Below, one piece after another: positions 47,401 to 59,300 of a stretch of 64,000 nt of DNA. Within the stretch, counting starts at the first letter, position 1. Every line of letters starts with the position of its first letter. The DNA comes from Chrysaora quinquecirrha (taxonomy: Eukaryota; Cnidaria; Scyphozoa; Semaeostomeae; Pelagiidae), in assembly GCA_014526335.1 (NCBI GenBank), contig JACTAT010000182.1, positions 186,001 through 250,000 of the forward strand. Reading direction: 5' to 3'. The translations under genes were made by a program, and so were the position numbers. The notes beneath the pieces are model-generated. The model made no database searches. It had not been told where the DNA came from and worked only from the letters and a program-made list of their open reading frames with translations.

Positions 47401-50132
47401 CGAAGGTGGGAACGGGGGGCACTGCCCCCAGCAAACGAAATTTCTTAATGTGCCTCTCCCCCTTAATGAGCGCCGTGTGTTGCTGCACCCTTCTATATAC
47501 TATTTACATCCTGACCAGGTGTTAAGTGTAAAGTCGATGAAGAAGCATTAGGCTAGCAATAGACTAAAAACCTCCACTGGACTTAACTTAACTTTTTCTT
47601 TTGGCTTTATAAAAGTACGTGCTGGCTTTTTTAAAAGGAAAAAATACCCTCCCTGCTGGAAAGTCTCCATCAACCTATTTAGTCTTAGAACTGTTAAGTG
47701 TTATATTCTCCACAGGTTGATATAGAGGACAATGAAAGTGAAGGACTAGAGATCAAGGAGGGTAGCACACACCTTGAGAACACGCTCGATGTTATACGTT
47801 CGTTCGTCATAGAGAAAGCTATCTATAAAAAAAATGCAAGAGAATTCAGAATAAATTTCAAAAAAATTCCACCTATCATTCCGCCAAAGCAGCGAAAATA
47901 TGAAATTAACACCGAGGGAGAGAAGAAAAGCATCTACTTAAAACCGTCCGTTAAGAAGATAGACGTTGAGTCAACGATACCTGGATGATTAGAAAAATAG
48001 ACGAAACAGGACTGCCCAACACGGTGCAGTTATCCTTTATTAGTATAGAAAACTTTAGTAGTCAGCATTTTCGAAACAACATTTTCAAAAAACTTCTTTC
48101 GCAGGTGATGCAATGATTTTTTCAAAGATCATGAAAGAAAGAAAGCTTACCATACGTGAAATTAATGGAATGGAAAATAAAGAAGATGTGCTAGCTTTGG
48201 CGACTCAGTGCAAAATTCAACATGCTCGAGCATCTTCAATGGCAAGAATTATCACAAAATACCCACCCGTTTGTATAAGCCCGCCTGAGCATAAGTCCAT
48301 CCAACTTTAAAAGCCCGCCTAAGCCCATATGCTCATATCTGGATTTAATTTCATGCAGGCATGAACCGTACAACCATCAAATTCTTAGATTTTGGTTCTT
48401 CTCCTCGTCCTGTTATGCCACAGATGCTTTCGAACCTGAACAAAAAAAAACACCTCTTGCAGTAAATCCACTTATTTTTATGCTCACAAAAAGGACCAGA
48501 GAATGATTGTAGGCCCAGGGCTCATAATCAAGACCTGTTATCGATGAATGGGAACGGAATTTTACTGTAAAGTTTAATTGCTTTGAAATGTTTTATGAGA
48601 TCTGTGTTACACATTTCAGGATATGCTAAAGCACAAGCTTCTTCTGTTGTATGAATGGATTCTTGTAGGGAAATCAAATTGTCATGGATTCACAAAATCT
48701 CAGGGACATACTGGCGGGTTCTACCATTTAGTTTGCCGTCACGGTGTAAGTAATGCGACTAGTTTTAACCCACTTTAGTCAAGAAGTTGTGTAAAATTAC
48801 GTACGTCGTTGAAGCTTTTGATTTCAGGAAGTCCTTCTCGTCAGAGTAGCCTTATAATTTCAGCTAATTGATCTAGTCGTTCCATGTGCAATAAGGGCGA
48901 GGATTGATTGGGATTCAAGTTTCCAATTTTTTATTTCTGTAACTTCTTCAACCCAGTGCCCGAAATTGTAATGCTTTATTTGTATCACGAGTAATGAAGG
49001 TACAGCTAATCCTCGGGCGGGGTACTCCCTATTCAAAACTTATTTGTGTTTACATCATGTTCTTGTCTCTTTCAAATCTTCGTTTGATTTTTGAATTTGA
49101 TTTTTATTGCACCTTCCAAAGTGAAGATTATCGAATAGGGGTCCTAAGTTTGAGTAGAGGTTATTTTTTTTCGTGTAGAAACGACCTGTTTGGTAGCCTT
49201 CATTCAAAATTTACAGAATACTTATTAATGCTTGTTTTTGTGATTAAATCTTTTCGGCCTATGTATCTATCTGCACCGCAGCTTGTGAAATTATATGTGA
49301 AGCTCATTTTCTTCTTTCTGTTTTGACAGTGTACAGTTGCTTCGAAGTTTCTCATTTTGACAGAGTCTGTGCGAGATGCAGCAGACCTTTATCTGTCCCT
49401 GAACAACCAACCAACGGTATTTTTCTCGGATACTGCCTGTACATTTGTACAACACATCAATCTTAGGGATGCAGAGAGGGCCGATACGTTGTGGGGTCCA
49501 TACGATGGATGTTTTGAAGTTCCACAAAAAGACGTAGTTCCAAACTCGGTAAGAATTCTACAAATCGTTGTTTATTTCCATTTCATTCATTTTATTTTAT
49601 CATTGAATACGCGAATTCTTAATGAGTTGTCTTTGCAACAGGCCATGAATAAACCTGAAATTGTGCCCGTGGAGTACAGCAACACATCTTCGCTAAGTAC
49701 GGAACGCCATTACGTCATGGGAGACAGATTCCACACATCTTCAAACCCCCACAAATCGGCTCTGTGCGAATACCACAACATAGATCTATGCTTGCAGGCA
49801 AATACAGTAAAGTCAAGCTACCAAGAGTCCGAGAATCACCGAAAAAATTTAAGAAGACTGCGATCTTCATGTATGCAAAATTTCCACATCCATTTCCTTT
49901 ACAACTATCTACAGGTAGGCAAAAATTCTGATTTTAAATGTCGTTAAATGAAAATTTAACACTGAAAAATTTGCTAACACCGCCAAAATTATTTATCGCT
50001 GTCTATCTACAGGATTATTACCACAACGAGAAATTGGTTGCACAGCAAAAAAGGAAGATTGAAAGAAATTGCCGTTTGCCTGTTTCAAGAGACAGTACTA
50101 TGAGATTTGTTGTTCGTAGAAAAGAGAATTAG
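44469..50132 (+). CDS. HMGXB3-like protein with Cys clusters, SAP-like segment and KDZ transposase core
   Basis: Ten exons: 44469-45132 (ATG 44473), 45916-46402, 46516-46640, 47188-47364, 47716-47761 (end uncertain), 48105-48268, 48620-48745, 49330-49548, 49642-49914, 50013-50132. With these borders all phases agree and the product is 798 aa. N-terminus: MACKRDLYEGLPKGNKRGQG with CPDCG and CSCG. Next CSSVTCKRAYGRTKQ joined to VKRKTICTHLHFV, a CxC/SWIM-like cluster; then CERCKGPLG ... CKNPVCR; then LYNGFYGFEAMTECNLNDTI CGLCG; then a SAP-like helix pair. The C-terminus is the KDZ core: GGFYHLVCRHG, VFFSDTACTFVQH (Asp), YVMGDRFHTSSNPHKSALC (Asp), SYQESENHRKNLRRLRSSC (Glu). All three acidic positions are kept, so catalysis is possible. 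Exon 5 is unresolved: an open frame runs on to 47988, but only an end at 47761 gives the phase needed by exon 6. Upstream exons (an HMG box, as in HMGXB3) may be missing. The gene could be a domesticated or a mobile copy. Confidence 0.8.
46693..46718. repeat. (TA)n microsatellite
   Basis: About 12 TA repeats in the intron between exons 3 and 4 of the KDZ gene. Confidence 0.9.
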
Positions 50133-51093
50133 AGTGTTCTTAGTTTAATTTCAAATTTCATTTCACGAATGTTTGACGTTGACTTTGTACAGCAACTGAA
50201 ACTGTAACTGAGAATTTTGAATTTCTTTTTCACTCTTGAATTCCGCCTAAATACTGAAATTAGAAACTTAGAGGCAAATTTGATTGGCTCTAAATGAATA
50301 CCTAACTTGATTGGCAAAAACATCTTGCTGATTGGTTGATGGATGGCCGATTGCGTAAAACACAATGAAAGTTGGGGATAAGTTACATAGTCACTGTAGA
50401 TAAGCGGTAGCAAGGGGTTTGTTATAATTTCAATAACTTGGTAATTGTACTGGCCTAACATTTTGTTCTTGGTTGCACAGAGCAGGTATTTTCCTTTTTT
50501 TACGTTGTCGGCCATGAAATCCGTTGCTACCACTTACTACAGTAACTACGGAACTTTTCCTCAGCATTGATTGGGTTCTACAGAGTCGGCCATCTTTAGC
50601 GGAATGATGGGGGGGTGTATTTTAGAATTTTAATTTCTATCAATAGCCTATACACTTTTTTAATAAGCAGCTACTCAAAAAGCTGTACTGAGCCAAACAT
50701 TTACATGGGGTATTTTTGAGTCAATTTCTTGAGTAATATAAATGCACATTGAAGTATTGAACTCTCTCTGAACTTTGAATTCATTAGCACATTAGTTTTC
50801 ATTTTCTAACAATAATTGTTTATTGTTTATTTTCGAGTTTTTATTATGTTCACTTAATGTTAAGTTGATGCTCTAGATAACTCCAAGCCGGTCTAGTGTA
50901 AAACACTTCGCAAGTCGGAACACGATTGAACACGAGTGAAGAACACAAGTAAAGTCTGTAATTTCAGAATGGCGAGAAAAAGCGGAACAAACAAAAATTT
51001 GTAATAAAAATAATACTTGGAAAGTATTTTTAGGATAGAATGATACGGAATGGATAACCATTGAAATCTCAAAATAAATATACTTTTTCAACT
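50133..51093. other. Intergenic after the KDZ gene
   Basis: The minus frame at 50533-50129 (134 codons) overlaps the last exon and has no family resemblance. No other gene seen. Confidence 0.4.
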
Positions 51094-51520
51094 TACCCTA
51101 AAAGCTCTATTTAGCCCCCCGGGGGCTTATTTAATTTTGGAAGTTTTTGCGGGGGGCTTAATAGAAAGGGGGCTTATTAGAGACTGGGGGCTTAAATGAA
51201 ACTAAGTTGTAACGTGTTAGACATCCAAAACTTGTGTCTTACACCAACTAATAACTACTTAGTTACTACGAATTTCATGTGATCTAAGGTTAAAACTTGC
51301 TTGTACAGTTTATTTTTCAATGTCTGTAGCCATTCGTCTTGACAAATAAAGAACAAAATAACATGTGCTAAAAATTTATTCAATTTCTTACGTTTATTAA
51401 TGAACTGTACTTTCAAGTGGCCAAATGCAGGGCTTATGTCAAATTTTCACTTGAAGAATAGGGGGCTTAATTGAGAGGGGGCTAAAAAGATAGAGGGGGC
51501 TTAATAGAGCTTTTACGGTA
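51094..51520. mobile_element. MITE of the taccgtaaaagctctattaag family, 427 bp
   Basis: The left terminus taccctaaaagctctattta (followed by gcccccc) and the reverse complement of the right terminus (taccgtaaaagctctattaa, then gccccct) match over about 26 bp. Inside, runs of gggggcttaat recur at both ends as subterminal repeats. No coding capacity. A single terminus of the same family is at 2583. Confidence 0.8.
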
Positions 51521-53339
51521 GCTTGTTTGAGATTAAGATTCATATCATTGTTGTTCTGATGGTCAAAATATGGTATTGTCCAGTATTGGGATAACTTGCG
51601 TTGGCAAGGGACTTGACCTGACTTGTGTGGTATTGTAGACAAGATCATTTAAGCCAACGAGAGCTGTTTTTTAGGACTTTCAGAGTCACCAGTCGATTGC
51701 TGATTGTTGCAAGAGAGAACCGCTGTTTCGATTTTATCAGACGATTAGACGTATTTGCCAAGTTGTCGATTTGCTTCTAGAATTAGTTAGTCGAGCCAAA
51801 GTATTTATGAGTATCTGAGACTGATAAAAAGCCGCAGATTTCTGAAGGAAGATTTTTTTGTGTTTTTGGAATTTCTCTTTATTTTTGGTTAGAGCTCCTA
51901 TAGTACAAACCCACAAATAAAACGCCTTATAAGTCGTAGGGGCGTAGAGTCATAGGGGTGTTTTTCGCCCCTATGCAAAATCTCAGTACATATAAGAGCT
52001 ACTCGTTACAAAGTATGAAGACCTCAAGAAGATTCTAAATATGGCTTTATATTGAAAATAAGTCACGTGACACTTTGCTGGTCAACAGGTTTTTTTCGTT
52101 TTCTTTCTAATGGGCTTTTTTGTAAGAAGGGCTGTATTCATGGACATTTTTGGACATTTTGCAAAATTCTGCCAGTAAGGTGCAATCTTGGTTGGTAGTG
52201 ACACATCCTTCTGTCTGGGGCCGAAGCAACCCTTCAATCAGCGATTGGTGTATGAGCAAGGTATATTCTACTCTCTGTGCATTAAAAGTTTCCCACCTCG
52301 CTTTTTGATTGGCTCATTTTGCGCAATATAAGATCCCCAACAGAGTATTCTGTTAGCCTAAGAGATTGGAGCACCTTGTGTGCTTTGGCTACGACAGTTG
52401 CTTGTTTCAGGCTGTCTGGCCTCCTCTAGGGTCTTTTGGTCTTTAGGTCGTGCCAAAGCAATTGTACAACTCATCTTTTGCCTCGTTACGGTAGCTTACG
52501 GCAGATAGATTCGTTTGAAAGTATAATCATCTTGGTATAATACAATTTTTTTACTCAGTATGAAGAGCTCTTTCAGACGGAATGATCAGTTGTCAAAAAT
52601 AAAGAATTTTGTTATAGAATAATTTCGTTATAGAATAACGAAATGATCGAAAGAATGCTCTACTCGATTTAAGTTGAAAGATTAGCAAGGAACAAAACAA
52701 TTCAAGACATTACACAAGAAAGAGGTTGAATATTTTGCGAATGCCAGAAAAGTTAAAGGATATGTTTATATTTACGGGCATTCATTCTAGCGAAAGTGTC
52801 GATTAATGGCCCTTATCCATCGCCCTTGCCTCCTCGTTCTCAATCGAAAGAATAGATAAATCAAGAAGTTTTTCTTGAACAATTGTTGACCTAGAATACT
52901 GTTAGTTTTAATCAGTTTGAGGGGAGTTTGAGCTTGGAGAGGGATCTTTCAGCAGTTGCTACAGTAACAGGAATTGTGGCAAAAAGAAAAAGAGCTTTGG
53001 AGACTTGTTGAAATGAAGAGCTGACGCGACTTTCTAACATCAAATTAATTAGTGTATTCTCAATTGAGCAACTGTAAGCAACTCGCACTTGGGTGTACTT
53101 GAATTGAATCTCAAACTAAATATAGAATACTAAATTTACTTATCACAGAAAAACTTTAAAACTGAAAACGAAGCCATTACAAATTAACTTTAATGAACTT
53201 GACCTGTTTGACCTAGCAAGAGTACACGTGACGACCGTACAACGCTAGAACCCAGACCTCTTTGGCATCGCTGCCAAGCCACGTTGCTCAACATTTTGCT
53301 TGCGTCCCTCTTGTAAGGAAGTTCATCTATGCAAACATC
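51521..53339. other. Intergenic before the ATPase-PHD gene
   Basis: No gene seen. A short inverted motif with cccctatg / catagggg occurs near 51935-51975. The promoter of the plus-strand gene starting at 53340 presumably lies in the right part. Confidence 0.4.
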
Positions 53340-56300
53340 ATGTCGGCATACAACGAGGCACCAGCTGTTGCTACAATTGAAGATGCAGATGGCGAGATTG
53401 GTGAGAGTGCGCAAAATGAAATGGTGAGATTCATAGCGTTGGACTTTTCTGTCTTTCTGATGATTTCGCAGATTCGACTTTGAAAGGCTCTCTAGGATTT
53501 CTTAAATCGCCCACAATTTCGAATGTGTTCTGCGAGCTTGAAACGGACCTCTACGTTCTTGCTCAGACAATGAACGCGCACTGATTTACTTGCTTTGGCA
53601 TAATAACAACAGCGGTAATTAAAAATAACGATAATAATCATAATTTTTGGATCGAATTTTGTATGCGCAATTTCGAAAAAACTCACTACCTGAAGTGAAC
53701 TGAGTGCGCGATCGTTCTATTTCGCTCGACTGTTGAAAAGTCCCAAAAAGTTTAATCAAATCAACAAAGAACAACTGGTTTGCAATTATTTCTGAGATTA
53801 ATCGATAATTCTGAATGGGAATTGAAACCTTGATCCGGGATCTCAAAAAGTCGATCGCAAAAAGTAACGCGCGCGACAACATGCACTGAATGGAAATCAA
53901 CCCCAAGAGTTCATTGAATCAGCGAGGCTAGAATGCAGTTTTTCGCATAATTTTAATTTTGTAATGTAGGCTAGAGTTTTAGGTGTAATACAGCTACTTT
54001 TTAGGACTATAGGTATGTCATACAGTTAGTTTTAAGTGCTTTGTTAGTTGGCAGCGTTCGCGTTCGCGCCTTTCATTTCTGTTTTTCCCATGCTTTTCTG
54101 TGCCTTTTTGCGTTATGAAGTTTCTGTGCGTGGGTCATAAGGCATTTTGCGCGCCTTATTAGCATGGCTGATGTGTCGCTAGCTCCTCGTTATTCAGTTG
54201 ATTAGGCACCTTTAGTTATTATCATGTTAAGCTTATTCTTTTCTATATTTGTAACAATGCTTTGTTTTGCTTCTTTGCCAATTCGGCTAGACGCTTCATT
54301 TGTGTATTTAAGTTTTATTCCGAATTACATAGGGAAGGGTCTAGATATTTCAGGCAAGGACAGGGCTTAAGGATTATGACTATAAAAGGCTTTAGTGTCA
54401 GGGTTGTTGTTAGGGCTAATTAAATCATGAATATCATTGGTATAAAAGCGAGTGTTTGTGAGAAAATAAAACACTTAACTGAAAATGAATTATGCGTAAC
54501 GGTGGTTCGCGCACAGGAGGCCCAATAGCACTAATTCCATGACTGATGTACCCTAATTTGTGTTGTTTTCTGCCTAGAACATCCTGTCTTCAATACAGAT
54601 ATATGGTTGCTGTTGTTGTTAGAAAAACGCCACATTATACAAGCTTTATACGTATAAATACGTATTGTAAGGCACGCTTTCAAGTGAATGTTCCTATTAA
54701 CAGCATAGGAATCCCGCACACGGTGAGAATTTTGCGGAGCAAAATGCTACGAATGGCACTTTGCTCAGCAAATTTCTCACCGTGTGCGCTCAAAATTCTC
54801 TGAGAAATTTGTGATTCCTGCCTGTGAGGAAAATATCTGAAAAGTATGAATGACAATGAAATGAAGCCATTGCAATGCGACTGAAAGGCGGGAGGGAAAT
54901 TCTCACGACTGCCGCACACGGTGAGGAATTTTGCAAATCCCCATAGGCATCTGAGTAAGGAGGGAAGCATGTGTCTCAAACTTATTGGATTTTAGTCAAA
55001 ATTTCAAAGGTTGCCTTGTTTGAGAGAGTAAGCAGAAATCATTACCGATCACTTGATCAAATATGCCACGGTTGGCTAGAACAAAATTGCAAAAAGGATA
55101 GCACGCTGGGTAGGGGAGAAGTCTGAAAAGGCATATCCTTGAGCGCGGCACATCCCCGTACCTTTAATGTGGACTAATCCCCTCCAGTCAAAAAGACGCC
55201 GCTTCCCGTCTTGTAATACTTGAGACGAGGGCTAAATCTATTTACCTTAATATTTTTCATAGGAACATCTGCCTCCCTGGATTATCCTTCACAGGACCTC
55301 AGAAGTTTACAGGCTACATCCACAGGCAATTTCGAAGTGATGTTGTTTTAAATGGAGCCCTTCAGAAATCTGACGTGACCGATTATTTAATGCACCTTAA
55401 AAACCACTACATGCTGGTGGGTGAGCCGAGAGAATTCAAACCGGCAAGCGTTGTTGGCTATTTAATGGGAAACACTTGGCTTCTATCGGACCAGGTAAAC
55501 GTACCATAATAAGCAAAATCTGTTGGGTGCCTAATTGCTGGGGCTGTTTGAATAAGCGGGAGGAAGGGGATAGAATATCATCAAAGAATGTATCAGCTTG
55601 TATTTAGGTCTGAATGAGGGGTCTGAATAAAATCTTTCACCAACTTTATCATAAAGCTGCTAAATCTTGTGCGCACGTGCTCTATGAGTTATAAGTTATT
55701 TCACAAACGGCACTGTAGACCATGACTAATTTCAGGACTAAGGAATATGAACAGTAACAAGACCGAGAAACAGGATTTACCTTTCTTTTTTACAGCAACA
55801 CATAAGAGACGGTTCGGTTGTTAGGCCGGCAAACATGGAATATGTTCAGGTAAAAGGATCGGACCGGGAGATCGAATTGGAGCTTAAAGAGGAACTAGTA
55901 ACAGATAAGGATCTTTGCTTGAACATCAACAGACAGTAAGTTTGCTGTAGAGAATTTAAAAATACCAGTTATAAATAGAAGATTTACAGAACATCATGTT
56001 TAATAAGCGCCTCTCCCAATAAGCCTGTAGTGTGGTACGCCGTTGTGAACAGATAATTATGCCAATCGTGGTTACATGCACCTGCATCCTTAAAATCACA
56101 TGAGCGACTGAGCGACTCGTTGAATGAGCACCCTTTAAGATAGCCATTTGATTAATTTTTCAGTTACTATGATTTGACCTCTGGATTTGGAGAAAATCGG
56201 GACGGACTGCTAATGGCAACATACTTTGTTCTTGGAAGGATTCTTCGGCAAACTTTGCCAACAATGCAGAGAAGGAATACGGGTAAGAAATGTACTACTT

Positions 56301-59300
56301 TCCATCGGCTTTATTCCCATTTGCATGCAAGCGAATAGTGCCATTTATTTGCTTGTAATTCGAATCGTGAGGAATGTTTCTTTGCTATCTTTTCAAGTGA
56401 CTGCTTGTCTGATAAGCTCTGCTAATTGATACTTCTGTTGTTTCATAACTCCAGATGAAAGTAAGATTGCACTTCTTTGCGCCAATGAGATGAATGTTGG
56501 GAAGACGCTATCTCAAAAGATATTAAATCTTGGGCAAGGATCAAAAGAAGAAGATGGGTGTCTACTTTTATCTGGTGGCGATTCAATCACTGGCGGCACA
56601 TCGATGTGAGTGAAATCTTATGCTTTATCTATTCATTCCATTCATTCACGTTATTCTGCTTTATCACGGTAGCCCCGTCATTCTACAGAGGCTATTTTAA
56701 AGAGAAGATAAAAGAAACGCTACAAGCAAAAGCTTGATTACAAGTTTTGATATCGAAATTACATTTCAACAAGTAGCTATCTTTTTATCATATTCAAAGG
56801 ATAGAGAGTCAAAAGAAATTTAAAATCAGACCCCAATCACACCACTACGATGCTGTTTTAACCTTTCTGTTAAAGGATTGATGGGAGAGTGCATCTGTGA
56901 CATCAATTCGTACTATAGCTAAGATCCACAAAAAAATTACACTCCTGCCCATTTGATGTTTTGAAAAAAAAGGAATTTCTAGTCAGTGTCTGTGCTTCGT
57001 CGTCCAAGGGTGGCTTGAGCTGAAGTTTTTGACATTATCTTGGAGAGATAACTTGTTTATCAAACTTTCCGCTGAAACTTTCTATTTGCGATAATTATGA
57101 TAATATGTACATAATTTCAGCACAATGCTTCAGAAATATCTGGAAGATACAACTCTTGTAGTCATGTTGAATGATTTACGATTCAACAGAACCAATGCCG
57201 AAGCTTTGCTGCGGTTTCACGAGGCACTGTACCAAGGTTCGAGGAAAGAAGGGATGGGGAAAGCCAAAGCTGCTGCCATTCTGATATCAGCAAATGAAGT
57301 CGAGGAGTCAAGGTATACACGTAGTACATGTCATCTATTTTTTAATTAGCACTAGCTACATTTAAACATAAAAAATAACGGTACAAGGAAATCTTTACAT
57401 GCAACATTTTCTTGTTACAGATTAGAGGGAAGAGTCATCCGGATCAACTTTGTAAAAGATGACAAATATGACAAAAACACAGTCCAAGAACTTCGTTGTC
57501 TTGCAAATAATTACCATGTTAGTTGGCTTGAGGTTTCGTTTTTTACTGATATAAACTGTTGAACTTCGCTTTACATTGCGAATGTTCTACACAATTCTAA
57601 AAGTAATTTGCGACTTTGTAAGCGGTGGGGTTTATGACATGAATTCAGTCACAAACAAATGTCAAAAATTTAGAATTTGAGTTCGAGAGGGAAATGTTTC
57701 GGATTTTGGGATAGCAAATTTTTATTTATAGCCCTTACCTTTTATTCAATACTATTTTATCAAATTAACAGCGTAAAGGATACAGCAATTTTTAATAAAA
57801 ACTTGTAGCATGCAAACTTAACAGAGCAAATAAAACAGTCGTCTGGATTAACATTTTAAAAATGTGTCATATTTATTTCATATTGCAACTGAAATCTACA
57901 AGCCTCACTGTCAGTTCGCTAACAGTTTTCTTGGTAACAATCCACACGAGCGAGGAGGCATTTATTTCATTCTTCTCTTAGAAATGCAAAAAGTTGCGAT
58001 TTTTCGAATCACGAATGAAAATTATCTTACCCAATGAGACGAACCAGGTGCAATGTAAAACTATGCATCTGTTGGCCCTGGGCATCCGGAACTTACTTCG
58101 GTCGAAATTCATATTTAATGTCATCTTCATATAATGTAGCACTACATGCATGTTTAAAATATACTTTTGATGCAGTTTAAGTTGAATTATTATTTTTAGG
58201 GATTTCTACTTGGGTGGATTATTCATAATTTGCAACTGTGGGGTAGATATGAGGCAAGATTGTGTCCACTGCTATCTACTATCTTAACTCGAAATCTGCA
58301 AAAACAACAAAGATGGGTAGACACAATGTCTACCATAGTCTACACCGGCTACTTGGTAAGACAATATTATTTTCATACTGTATTACTTCTCATTGTAGAA
58401 ATGCCTTTCTGAAGCTTGCTAGCTATAAGCAAAGAGCATCGGAATATACCAAATGTTTAAGGTTAAAGTTATCTTTTGCAAAGTGCCTTCTACCTTACGG
58501 TTAAGAAACAGAAAGAGGCGAAACCAATGCCATAAAGCTAACTGCCACCCCGTTCTGCACCGATACTTAATTGGGAACTCGTTGGACATAAATTGTACCA
58601 TTCAAGTAGATAAAACAAAACTCGAAATTAGTGATAGGAGCAAAAGAAAATTTGATTTCTTGCATGACAATAGTGTCACAAATTACTTGGATTTTTGTTA
58701 CGTGCCAACAAACGCCAATTTTTTGATTAGCCAAGTACGACAAACGCCATTTTTCCAACCACGAACAAAAAAAAGACAACAATAACAACAATTCATCTTA
58801 ACAAGAATATTAAAAGTGTTAATTGAGTCTTAGAGACTTTTAAAGAACTTCATACATAATTCTTGACAATAGATTACCACAGACGAACAATTTTTTTCGG
58901 TATCCACCAACACAATCAATACAACAGTGCCAAATTAGACTACATGAGACACGAATAAACTACAATGCCTGCCTAAATACTTGGAACGCCACGTTTCCCT
59001 GCTCCACCCAGAATCTCCCCTCTCCCCTCTGTAAACAATGTTGGTTTATTGAATGACACTACGTTTGCAGGTAGAAATGAACATTCACATCACCCTAAAG
59101 CATTCTTCAACATTATAAAACAACATTGTTCACGGGGGGAGGGGGGATCGAGTCAGCGGGTGTTGCCTAATGAAAGACCCTGAAAATCTGATGAGCGTTC
59201 CAAGCAATTCTGGCAGGCATTGTAGCCACACAGCACCTCAAATTTATTCAAAATTGGTATCAAGGGATTACCACGTTGATCAAAATCTTTGTCTCATATA

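Noticed and set aside
53340..53423. Longer first exon of the ATPase-PHD gene (donor at 53424)
   Set aside because: Its phase does not match the next exon; the donor at 53401 joins in frame to the acceptor before 55295.
55263..55294. Upstream extension of exon 2 of the ATPase-PHD gene
   Set aside because: Open, but needs a phase that no upstream exon supplies; the pyrimidine-rich acceptor at 55294 fits.
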